Shown piece after piece: positions 52,619 through 60,511 of a stretch of 64,000 nucleotides of DNA. Under the pieces are notes generated by a model. That model searched no databases, was not told the DNA's origin, and worked only from the letters and a program-made list of their open reading frames with translations. The stretch lies in assembly GCF_042850945.1 (NCBI RefSeq), contig NZ_AP031496.1, positions 3,410,001 through 3,474,000 of the forward strand, given 5' to 3'. The position numbers and the translations under genes are program-made. Every line of letters begins with the position of its first letter. Position 1 is the stretch's first letter. This stretch comes from Halioxenophilus aromaticivorans (GTDB lineage Bacteria > Pseudomonadota > Gammaproteobacteria > Pseudomonadales > Cellvibrionaceae).

Positions 52619-53382
52619 ACGCGGCGAGCTTAGAGTTTATCCCGGTGCAGGGAATGCCCGAATTTCTAGCGGGCGATGATCTGGTAGAGCATCTAATCAA
52701 TGGGTTGTGTGCGAATACGACAACGCTTAGCAACGGCGACGTGTTGGTAATAGCGCAAAAGATTGTGTCCAAAATTGAAGGGCGATTTATTAATCTCAAT
52801 GCCGTTAATATCAGCACCAAAGCACTGGAACTTGCTGCCCAGTGTCAAAAAGACCCACGCTTAGTAGAACTGATTTTGCAAGAATCCACCGATGTGGTGC
52901 GCTGCGTGCCCGGAGTATTGATTGTGCGCCACAAATTAGGCTTAGTTATGGCCAATGCCGGTATCGACCAATCCAATGTTCCGGGTGATGATATTGCTTT
53001 GCTACTACCGCAAAACCCCGATGCCAGCGCTCAGCACCTCGCCGAGGCCATGCAGCAACGCCTAGGCGTTTCGGTGGCCGTGCTAATTTCCGACAGTTTC
53101 GGCCGCCCCTTTCGCAACGGCGTGTGCGGTACCTGCATCGGCTGTTTTGGGCTGAGTTCGCTCTACGATTTACGCGGCCACGTAGACCGCGAAGAAAGAC
53201 CTTTAGCAGTTACCCAGCTGGCCATTGGCGATCAACTGTGTGCTACTGCTAATTTGGTCTGTGGCGAGTCCAACGCCGGCATACCTGCGGTGGTAGTACG
53301 CGGTTTAGCGGACGACTATTTAAAGCAATCGTTACCGGCATCGCACTTAGTTCGGCCAGTGCAAGAAGATTTATTTCAATAG
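52615..53382 (+). CDS. cofE: F420-0:gamma-glutamyl ligase
   Basis: The protein has 255 residues. It has the CofE fold motifs LVIAQKIVSKIEGR, LVMANAGIDQSN, ISDSFGRPFRNG, LSSLYDLRGH and GIPAVVVRGL. It adds gamma-linked glutamates to F420-0. Two oddities in the C-terminal half are VCGTCIGCFGLSS, with three Cys where most relatives have VAIG-type residues, and a GDQLCATANL stretch, where the usual acidic ADE reads GDQ. It is the single-domain form, without the FbiB nitroreductase domain of mycobacteria. It ends the F420 operon; a pyrimidine-rich tract follows without a clear hairpin. Confidence 0.9.
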   Translation: MNAASLEFIPVQGMPEFLAGDDLVEHLINGLCANTTTLSNGDVLVIAQKIVSKIEGRFINLNAVNISTKALELAAQCQKDPRLVELILQESTDVVRCVPGVLIVRHKLGLVMANAGIDQSNVPGDDIALLLPQNPDASAQHLAEAMQQRLGVSVAVLISDSFGRPFRNGVCGTCIGCFGLSSLYDLRGHVDREERPLAVTQLAIGDQLCATANLVCGESNAGIPAVVVRGLADDYLKQSLPASHLVRPVQEDLFQ

Positions 53383-53479
53383 ATAACACCCAGCCTGAAG
53401 ATTTTTCTTTTTCTCTCTTTTTTCTTTTTTCTCGGGTGGGGGGGGTAATGGTTTCGATCCATTCCCCACAACTAAAAAA

Positions 53480-54559
53480 CTATTCTACAGAGTTGGCATC
53501 AACCGGCACGGTAGCGCCATCATTAGCCGCAGATAATCGAATAGCCTCTAGCACCTGCATTGCCGCGAGGCCGTCGTTAAAATTGGCAAATTGCGTTGGG
53601 TTGGTTTGCGGTTGCTGCAAAATGCCGTTACGCCAATTTTCAAATAATCGTTGTGCGGGTGGCAACTCCAAATGCAAGAATTGCTCACGCGGATCATCAC
53701 TGACTGGCATGGCCGGCAAGCTCACGTTGGCGGGCGGCTCTAGTTCCCGAGTACCGTTTATATCCGCCAGCCACGCCTTGCCGTTGTCTATCCATAAACT
53801 GCCATCAGTGCCTGATACCCGCGTCATGGCCGAAAACTCACCCCAGGCGGCGCCACACTGCTGCATAATGCCCTCAACCCCGTTGCGCAATCGAAAGCGT
53901 ACCGCGAAGGAATCTTCGGTTACGTTCTCCCTGGCTGCCACCGTGGGTAAACTGGCGCTTAGGCTTTCGAATTCGCCCAGCCAACTGCGCACCTGATCAA
54001 TCATATGCGAACCGGAAGCTCCCAACCAACCGCCACCCTGCTCAGCATCGAACCACCATTGCGGCCATGCCTGGCGGGTATCTGCCAATAGGCTGGCGTA
54101 CTGAACCAAGGTGATAAATTTAGCTTGGCCGATGGCCCCTTGGGCAATCGCATTGGCCACCGCCACGCGCTCCGGGCGAGCGCGCATTTGGTTGCCCAAT
54201 AAATGCTGTACGCCTTTTTCCTGTGCCAAAATCAACAACTCTTTAGCGTGTTCAGCCTTCAAGGTAAACGGCTTTTCCGACATAACATGGCAGCCTTTGC
54301 TAAGCGCAATTTTAGCCAGCGGATAATGAGTATGCGGCGTGCTGGCGATGGTTACCGCCTGGGCGTTGGTTTGATCTATGGCTTGGGCCAAATCCGTTGC
54401 TGCTAGCGCAATGGACAAGCGCTGCGCCCGACGCTGGGTACGCTGCTCATCGCTACCTACCAGCGCCACTACGTCAAAGCCCGCAGCTCTTAACGCCGGC
54501 ACATGCACTCGGCAGCCATGGCCACTGCCCACTACAATCACAGGGATTGATTCAGTCAA
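53480..54559 (-). CDS. Gfo/Idh/MocA family oxidoreductase
   Basis: The protein has 359 residues from a TTG start with AAGGA upstream. The Rossmann part has VIVVGSGHGCRVHVPALRAAGFD, the ASTPHTHYPLAKIALSKGCH motif and the family signature SEKPFT (Lys in E-K-P). The C-terminal sheet domain contains GGGWLGASGSHMIDQVRSWL. It reduces or oxidises a hydroxyl or keto group with NAD(P). It is convergent with cofE and the last gene of the right-hand minus block nearest to it, so it may belong to the same pathway. Confidence 0.86.
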   Translation of the reverse strand: MTESIPVIVVGSGHGCRVHVPALRAAGFDVVALVGSDEQRTQRRAQRLSIALAATDLAQAIDQTNAQAVTIASTPHTHYPLAKIALSKGCHVMSEKPFTLKAEHAKELLILAQEKGVQHLLGNQMRARPERVAVANAIAQGAIGQAKFITLVQYASLLADTRQAWPQWWFDAEQGGGWLGASGSHMIDQVRSWLGEFESLSASLPTVAARENVTEDSFAVRFRLRNGVEGIMQQCGAAWGEFSAMTRVSGTDGSLWIDNGKAWLADINGTRELEPPANVSLPAMPVSDDPREQFLHLELPPAQRLFENWRNGILQQPQTNPTQFANFNDGLAAMQVLEAIRLSAANDGATVPVDANSVE

Positions 54560-54651
54560 GGGAGAATCCTTTTATTTATTATTTTAACTATTTCTCGCTA
54601 AGTGTTTCTGAGATTTTTAAAGGCCAGCTTAAAACCGAAAGTCCAGTTGCG

Positions 54652-55047
54652 TTAACGGCTCATGGCAGCTTGCATGGCTGGGCCAAGGACGTCGCTCGGT
54701 ACGGTTGGGTTCATGTATTCCCGCACGTGGCTAATTCTTCCGTCACGAATTTGAAACAAAAATACGTGGTTATTTTGTGCTCGGTCACCATTATTTAACC
54801 GCCAGTCTGAGGTCACCTCCACCGCAGCGGCGCTATCATCGCAGGTTAGGCTAACTCGCTGATAAATAAGCTCGCCTTCAATGATAGCCGCCAATAATTT
54901 TACGCCGCCACAAAAGCGTTGCTGATCCATATCACCTGATGTCAGGGTCCAGGCGGAAAAATCTGGGCTGATAAGTTTGGGCGAGACTTCGCCCTGCTTT
55001 AAACCGGTAAAAAAAGCCTCGACGAGGTCTTGGGTTTGATTGGACAT
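54652..55047 (-). CDS. SnoaL/NTF2-like small protein
   Basis: The protein has 131 residues. LVEAFFTGLKQGEVSPKLIS, DFSAW and RFCGGVKLLAAIIEGEL show the cone-shaped NTF2/SnoaL fold, and FLFQIRDGRISHVREYM is the typical last strand pair. Members include cyclases, dehydratases and delta-5-3-ketosteroid isomerases. An isomerase role would suit the cluster but is not shown by residues alone. It is 92 bases upstream of the Gfo/Idh gene on the same strand. Confidence 0.78.
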   Translation of the reverse strand: MSNQTQDLVEAFFTGLKQGEVSPKLISPDFSAWTLTSGDMDQQRFCGGVKLLAAIIEGELIYQRVSLTCDDSAAAVEVTSDWRLNNGDRAQNNHVFLFQIRDGRISHVREYMNPTVPSDVLGPAMQAAMSR

Positions 55048-55167
55048 TGTACGCTCTTATTGTTGTCGTTACTCAAACAAGGTAGCTCCTGGTTGAGTAA
55101 CAGGGTTGCTTATTCAAGCTGCTCAACAACCCTATTTCGCGCAAAGATGGAATGGGCTTAATAAAAG

Positions 55168-55836
55168 TTACTGATCTTTTGCTGCCTGATTGGCGTTAAC
55201 ACCGTGCATTACAAAATCTACCACAGCGCTACTAATTTCATCATCGCTGGCCAACTCTTCCGGGAACATCCACTCACGGAAAATAACGTTGGCCAACACC
55301 GCGGCAAAGGAGACTCGCACCATTACGCTGGGCGCAACCTTGGGTTGTTTTTCACCAAGGCGTTTGAGCATGGTTTCTGCACCTTGCTGAAAGTACGCAT
55401 TTAAACTTTCAATGGCACCCAGGCTCTCTGTTTTGCCGCGGCCATAGGCCTCGGCCACGATGAGAGATTTAAATAACAGCGAGTGCTCACTAATAAACTT
55501 TTGCAGCGCAACAATATAATCGCGGGTAGCCTCGTCGGTACTGCGCGCTTCATCGACGTTAAGCATGTACTGCTCATTAAACTCGGCCAGGCGGCTGCTT
55601 AACGGTTTAAAAACCGCCTCTTTAAAAATATCTTGCTTGGAATCGAAGTAACGAAATAATTGTGCTTCGGTCACATCGGCGCGCTTGGCAATACTGGCCG
55701 TGGTAGCCCCTCTAAAACCGTTGAGCTTAAATTCTTCTTCTGCGGCAGACAGTAAGCGCTGCATGATCTCTTCCGGTGAGCGTCTGCGGCGGCGTTGTTT
55801 GGGTTTGGCAATATCCGTGGTTTGTTGGTCAGTCAT
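55168..55836 (-). CDS. TetR-family transcriptional regulator
   Basis: The protein has 222 residues from the ATG at 55836 (a TTG 12 bases earlier is possible). A basic stretch KQRRRRRSPEEIMQRL leads into the TetR HTH (GFRGATTASIAKRADVTEAQ, LFRYFDSKQDIF), followed by an all-helical ligand-binding half. These are usually repressors released by a small molecule or acyl-CoA. A perfect 14-bp palindrome about 70 bases upstream (55905-55918) is a likely operator. As the only regulator in the 30-kb cluster, it may control the cluster. Confidence 0.92.
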   Translation of the reverse strand: MTDQQTTDIAKPKQRRRRRSPEEIMQRLLSAAEEEFKLNGFRGATTASIAKRADVTEAQLFRYFDSKQDIFKEAVFKPLSSRLAEFNEQYMLNVDEARSTDEATRDYIVALQKFISEHSLLFKSLIVAEAYGRGKTESLGAIESLNAYFQQGAETMLKRLGEKQPKVAPSVMVRVSFAAVLANVIFREWMFPEELASDDEISSAVVDFVMHGVNANQAAKDQ

Positions 55837-55904
55837 CAATACATCCAATGTCGTGAGCTAAATCATTAGCCTGCGACTATACCATTAACTGCACAAAAAA
55901 CTTC

Positions 55905-55918
55905 TTACTGATCAGTAA
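55905..55918. promoter_or_regulatory. 14-bp palindrome, probable TetR operator
   Basis: TTACTGATCAGTAA is its own reverse complement and lies between tetR and the crotonase unit, in a 350-base gap (55849-56196) with no supported gene. This length and shape are typical of AcrR/TetR operators. Confidence 0.62.
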
Positions 55919-56196
55919 CCTGCGTAAAAATATGCGTCGAATGTCTGCAAACGTAAGACTTTAGTCGTAGCAAATTTGGAAACACCAAACAAAGATAGCA
56001 AATACTATCTTAAAGGTAAACTAGGAAAGGCTGTCCGAGGCACGGCAATGAAACGACGATCAAACGGCGATCAAATTGCGATGAAAGAGCGATAGTGATT
56101 AGCCCTGGGCCAGCCTATTAGCTGCGCTTGGCGCATTGCGTTGTTTTGTAGCGATGAGTTTTATGCTCAGTGACCGAAAGGCCACAAATCAATGGG

Positions 56197-57141
56197 TTAA
56201 TCCAATAGTTTATCGATTAACCCCCATTGCAACGCCGTTTGGGCGGTTATTTTTTTGCCACTGAGTATCCACCAACCGGCTTTTTGCCGGCCAATGCGCC
56301 GGCTAATACTTACCGTGCCACCCGCCCCGGGTATGAGCCCCATGGCTAATTCTGGCAGCTGAAAAAATGTTTTTTTATGGGCGTAAAGCTGGCTTGCAAA
56401 GGCGGGCAACTCGATACCCGAACCGATGCAAGCGCCATGTACCGTGCATGTAATTCGCCCGGAGTGCTCGGCCATTAATCTGGCCGGGCTATGAACGGTG
56501 CGTATCCAATGGGCATTACTGGGGTTGATTAAACTACCGAACTCGGCCAACTCGCCGCCCACACTAAAACACGCCCCCCGGGCACTGATTAGAAGGCGTT
56601 GCACCGAAGTATCCACTCGCATGATGGTAAGCAATTCCACCAAAGCATCGCGCATTTCAACGGTGATGCTGTTGCGTGTTTGCGGCCGATTAAGAACCGC
56701 CGTAAGTACATCGCCTTGGCGATCCATATCGATGGCCGGTTGATCGTTTCCATCCTTGGTATCGGTATTGGCATTGGCTGTGGTGTTACTGCCGCGGTAG
56801 CTTTCCAACCATGTTTTAAATTCATCGCCCGCTTGTAGGGTGGCAAAAGCCATGGATTCCATATCCAACGCGGCAGCAGTGGGAAGCAGAGTTTGCGCAC
56901 GCAATACTTGCACTAACACCAACGCTGCCTGGGGATTCTTGCGAATACGGGCTGCCAAGCCTTCAGCGTCTTTCTCACAGCCCACGATTAGGTCTGCATT
57001 TTCATAGCCGCTATCGGATTGCGTAATTTGGTCTGCCGCTTCCGCCACCGCAATCACAGGTACGGTTTGTTGGTATAACCACTGGGGCTGGGTGGGCAGC
57101 GCATCACAGGGCATGATTTTGTAGGGCTGGTCACCGGCCAT
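56197..57141 (-). CDS. Enoyl-CoA hydratase/isomerase (crotonase) with N-terminal extension
   Basis: The protein has 314 residues. The last roughly 180 residues are a crotonase: AVLNRPQTRNSITVEM, RGACFSVGGELAEFG (oxyanion hole), HGACIGSGIELPAFA, and LPELAMGLIPGAGGT (active-site Glu). The first roughly 130 residues are not typical: they have an IVGCEKDAEGLAARIRKNP segment and an ALVLVQVLRAQTLL-type stretch like the end of a second half-domain, then a linker rich in Thr, Asn and Asp. It hydrates or isomerises an enoyl-CoA intermediate. It starts the minus unit after the amidohydrolase. Confidence 0.82.
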   Translation of the reverse strand: MAGDQPYKIMPCDALPTQPQWLYQQTVPVIAVAEAADQITQSDSGYENADLIVGCEKDAEGLAARIRKNPQAALVLVQVLRAQTLLPTAAALDMESMAFATLQAGDEFKTWLESYRGSNTTANANTDTKDGNDQPAIDMDRQGDVLTAVLNRPQTRNSITVEMRDALVELLTIMRVDTSVQRLLISARGACFSVGGELAEFGSLINPSNAHWIRTVHSPARLMAEHSGRITCTVHGACIGSGIELPAFASQLYAHKKTFFQLPELAMGLIPGAGGTVSISRRIGRQKAGWWILSGKKITAQTALQWGLIDKLLD

Positions 57142-57241
57142 CAATATTTACTCGCTATGGAAATTCGTTTGGTTTTGCTATTTTCCGAGGTCGTTTTTTT
57201 CTAGATCGTTTTTTCCAGAAACGCTATTGTTTCAGTACCGA

Positions 57242-58681
57242 TTAGGCCCATTGGCTGTCGGCGTAAATAATGTTGCCATCGCAGAAGGTCAATGCCACTT
57301 GGTCGCTAGCCAGATTTTTTTCTATCGATTGCCACGGAGCTTTCATCAGCACGAGGTCTGCAGGCTGCCCCGCCGCCAGGGCTCTTAGCTGCCCGCCTGG
57401 ATGCATAAAATCCCCACCAAATAAATTTAAAGCCGCCAAGGGAGTGAGGGCTTCATTGCCTTGCAACTCCTCACCTGCGCGGGTGCGTCGATTAACCGCA
57501 GCGCGCATGGCCAACCAGGGGTCGATACTGCCGTAGGGCGCGTCACTGCCGGCAGCAAAAGCGACACCGGCCTGGGTAAAGCTGCGGCCCCGGTAGAGAT
57601 TGAGTAAATCCTCGCTGGCCACTTCTTTGAGATAACGATCGCCACGCTCGTAAATAAACTGAGGTTGGCTCACGGCGGTAACACCAAGGGTGGCCATTTG
57701 TTGAAGAACGTAATCGTCTGCCACAGACGCGTGTTCTATGCGATCGTTTAAAATACACTGCGTCTGTGCCAATGCCGCCACAGCAAAATGAATTTCCACC
57801 AAGGTAACACAGTGAAATGCCACCGGGCGTTGCTGCCTATGGGCGGCATCAATGCGTGCAACCAGCTGCTCTAGCTCCGGGAGGTTTACTTCCCGCAGGT
57901 AGATTTTCTCAGGGCCTAGGCCAATTTTTGAAGATACCGGTAAGCTCGCCGTTGCCAGGCTTGGCTGCCCCATTATCAGCAACTTTTGCCGCAGCTCTCC
58001 CCGTGATTGCGCAAGGCTCAGGGCGGAAAAGGTTTCTGAGTTATTATTAACACCGGCATCGGTAAGGTGGGTAATGCCAAAACGTGCCAGCGCTTGGGAT
58101 AACGCTGTTAAATCGGCAGGCCGTTTAGGGATTCTTTGCCCTAGCCAAGCATCCAGATTATAAAACCGGCCGGTGGGCTGGCCCGAGCCATCCAACTCTA
58201 CCCCTTCGGGCAAAGGCTGGCTTAAATTAAGCGCCGCCATGGCCTGTGAATTAAACACCCACAGCATACCGCTACGATGTTGCAGCCGCACCGGGCGATT
58301 GAGTTGAAGCTGATCCAACCACCGAGCGTTTAAACCGGGGCATACGCTGTCATCCACGCCTACACCACGCAGCCAGTCGTTACCGGGTGCCTGAGCTAAC
58401 GCAGAGCGCAACTCGGCTTGGTTGTTCACATTGGGGGGGCCGCAAGCAACAGAGTTTTGAGCTGCGGCAGTGGCAAATAAATGTAGATGGTGGTCGTACA
58501 AGCCCGGCAACAGCAAATTGCCTTGGGCAGATATTACAACTTCACCCTGCGCCTCAGCCAAGCCCTGCTCCAGTTGCTGTATTTCCCCGCCGGCAATACG
58601 CAGGTCGACAATCTCACCGGAGATCAGCTGTGCGTTGCGCAACAGAAAGCGATTACCGCTTTGATTAACAGCTTCTAACAC
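57242..58681 (-). CDS. Amidohydrolase family protein (YtcJ-like)
   Basis: The protein has 479 residues from a GTG start. LLLPGLYDHHLHLFATAA gives the H-x-H metal motif, VAFHCVTLVEIHFAV and RIEHASVA give later His ligands, and FAAGSDAPYGSIDPW gives the conserved Asp. This is the N-substituted amide/carbamate hydrolase group; many members remain uncharacterised. Its start is 8 bases after the CoA-transferase stop, so they are co-transcribed. Confidence 0.87.
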   Translation of the reverse strand: MLEAVNQSGNRFLLRNAQLISGEIVDLRIAGGEIQQLEQGLAEAQGEVVISAQGNLLLPGLYDHHLHLFATAAAQNSVACGPPNVNNQAELRSALAQAPGNDWLRGVGVDDSVCPGLNARWLDQLQLNRPVRLQHRSGMLWVFNSQAMAALNLSQPLPEGVELDGSGQPTGRFYNLDAWLGQRIPKRPADLTALSQALARFGITHLTDAGVNNNSETFSALSLAQSRGELRQKLLIMGQPSLATASLPVSSKIGLGPEKIYLREVNLPELEQLVARIDAAHRQQRPVAFHCVTLVEIHFAVAALAQTQCILNDRIEHASVADDYVLQQMATLGVTAVSQPQFIYERGDRYLKEVASEDLLNLYRGRSFTQAGVAFAAGSDAPYGSIDPWLAMRAAVNRRTRAGEELQGNEALTPLAALNLFGGDFMHPGGQLRALAAGQPADLVLMKAPWQSIEKNLASDQVALTFCDGNIIYADSQWA

Positions 58682-58689
58682 TGCAACGT

Positions 58690-60042
58690 TTACCCTTTAT
58701 CACTTGCCTGGGCGGATGTTACCTCGGCCATCACGGTTTGGGTATGTTCACCCAAGGCAGCAGCCTTGGACTTTGCCTGCCGCGCCTGTGGCTCTGCTAC
58801 TGTAAAGCGGTTTTGTTCAGTAGGCTCCTGGGGTTGGTCGTCGGCCTTCGCAGCTGAAAAGCTGGCACAGTAACGGCTAACGCCAAACAGCGAGGTATCC
58901 AACACCACCCCGCCGCCAGCTTGCCAAAATGCCCAGGCCGCCAATGCCCCATGTATGCCGGTAAGCGGATCTGCCACAGCATCAGCGCAGAACACCGGCG
59001 GCCCCTGCTCTCCGGTGCAGGCCCAAGCCAAGCCGGCTGCAACACCAGCATCATCGCCATAAGCAATCCATTCTGCTTGGGGGCCCTGCCTACCGTACCC
59101 GGTTATGCTCAGCCAAACTTTGCCCGGCTGATTTGCCATCTCGGAACGGCTGCGCACCAGCGCCTCGGCGTCCATACCCAATTGTTGCAGCGCGCGGGGC
59201 CGAGACGCTTCGATGACGATGTCGGCCCAATCCAGTAATTGCCGCAATTGGTGCCGGCCTACCTCGGTTTTAAAATCTACGGCCACACTTTGCTTGTTGT
59301 GGTGCAACAGATCGTAAAACTGGCTAGGCCCAAAACGGGCGCCATCCGGGCGTTGACTACTTTCCACTTTCACTACCCGTGCGCCACAATCCGCCAGCAA
59401 AGCGCCGCACAAAGGGCCGGCCCATAGACTGCTGAGATCAACCACCCTGGGCGCTCGCGGCGGTACTTGGCTTACCGCTAAATGCTGGACAGAATACCAA
59501 TTCACAGGCACTTTGGCTTGCTCAGGCGGTGACCACCGTGCAGCGGCCAAGCCCAACAGTTGGGCGCGCTGCAGTAAACCATCACAGCTTTTAGTTGCAA
59601 TAAAAGGTTTAAGATCTGTTACGGTCGGTAGTTCCTGTTCCAACCAAGCAGGCAATAGATCGAGATCGTCCGGGCGGGCCAAGTTGAGTGCCAGTATGCC
59701 ATCCTGGGCTCGATAGAATCGGCAGGCGCCGCCGGCGGACACGCCGCCTTGGCGCCCTAACCCAGCGATGGCAGCGCGCTCGCCAATTAATTGATGAGCA
59801 GCGCTATTGTGCCCCAAGGCGCTATCGCTAATGGCTTGTAGTGCGAGCCAGGCTCCTTGCACGGCACTGGCCACCGGTGCCCGGCACCGTAAACCGGGGC
59901 TGCTGGCATAGCCGGTAAGCCATTGGCCACCAGATTGCGCCCACAACTGAGTTGCACTGCGCTCGTCTTTAATGACAGGCAAATTGGGCAAGTTAAGGCT
60001 GGCGAGGAGTGCTTGGGCGTATTGAGACGGCGTTAAGGGCAT
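58690..60042 (-). CDS. Class III CoA-transferase with rearranged (permuted-looking) domain order
   Basis: The protein has 450 residues. The normal N-terminal CoA-transferase signature (PRVVDLSSLWAGPLCGALLA, DCGARVVKVESSQRPDGARF, NKQSVAVDFKT) begins only near residue 195. The catalytic-Asp segment is AYGDDAGVAAGLAWA. The first roughly 190 residues resemble the small domain that normally comes last (GERAAIAGLGRQGG, SAGGACRFYRAQDG, ILALNLARPDDLDLLPAWLE). The order looks like a circular permutation or a fusion. It probably makes a CoA ester for the ring or side-chain pathway. A terminator hairpin lies just upstream in the next unit. Confidence 0.82.
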   Translation of the reverse strand: MPLTPSQYAQALLASLNLPNLPVIKDERSATQLWAQSGGQWLTGYASSPGLRCRAPVASAVQGAWLALQAISDSALGHNSAAHQLIGERAAIAGLGRQGGVSAGGACRFYRAQDGILALNLARPDDLDLLPAWLEQELPTVTDLKPFIATKSCDGLLQRAQLLGLAAARWSPPEQAKVPVNWYSVQHLAVSQVPPRAPRVVDLSSLWAGPLCGALLADCGARVVKVESSQRPDGARFGPSQFYDLLHHNKQSVAVDFKTEVGRHQLRQLLDWADIVIEASRPRALQQLGMDAEALVRSRSEMANQPGKVWLSITGYGRQGPQAEWIAYGDDAGVAAGLAWACTGEQGPPVFCADAVADPLTGIHGALAAWAFWQAGGGVVLDTSLFGVSRYCASFSAAKADDQPQEPTEQNRFTVAEPQARQAKSKAAALGEHTQTVMAEVTSAQASDKG

Positions 60043-60103
60043 GGCTTACACCTGTGGCACTTGGGCTGGGGCAAGCTTACAAAAAGAGGATTGCAAAACT
60101 AAA

Positions 60104-60125
60104 CCCACTCGCGGTAACGAGTGGG
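60104..60125 (-). terminator. Terminator after the 2Fe-2S ferredoxin gene (minus strand)
   Basis: CCCACTCG/CGAGTGGG with a 6-base loop. In the minus direction it is followed by TTTAGTTTTGC. It separates the ferredoxin/SDR unit from the CoA-transferase unit. Confidence 0.78.
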
Positions 60126-60154
60126 CTGAGGTCGGAAACGCGATTTGGGAACCC

Positions 60155-60475
60155 CTAGAATTGCGACTCCGGTAAGCGAACCTTAACGCCATCGAGCTCG
60201 TCGCTCATAAAGATCTGACAGCACAGGCGGCTGGTGGGCTCTGGGTCGATCAGACCCTCGAGCATTTCTGCTTCGGTTTCGCTGGGTGGGCCGACTTTCT
60301 CAGCCCAGGCCGGATCGACGAAAACATGGCAGGTTGCGCAAGCACAAGCACCGCCGCAATCGCCCAGGATACTAGGCACGCCGTTGTCTAATGCGGCCTG
60401 CATTAGATTATCGCCATTGGGGACATCGACTACGTGTTCGGTTTCTTCATGGTCGATATAAACTACTGTCGGCAT
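60155..60475 (-). CDS. Adrenodoxin-type 2Fe-2S ferredoxin
   Basis: The protein has 106 residues. Cys40, Cys46, Cys49 and Cys86 give the C-x5-C-x2-C-x36-C pattern of vertebrate-adrenodoxin/putidaredoxin ferredoxins (GDCGGACACATCHVFVD; RLCCQ). These carry electrons to class I P450s. It is 20 kb from the P450 and of a different type from the 3-Cys ferredoxin at 39869. No reductase for either is present. It follows the SDR gene by 36 bases. Confidence 0.93.
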   Translation of the reverse strand: MPTVVYIDHEETEHVVDVPNGDNLMQAALDNGVPSILGDCGGACACATCHVFVDPAWAEKVGPPSETEAEMLEGLIDPEPTSRLCCQIFMSDELDGVKVRLPESQF

Positions 60476-60511
60476 GGATCTTTACTCTCCGTTTATTGTT
60501 CTGTTTTTTTA

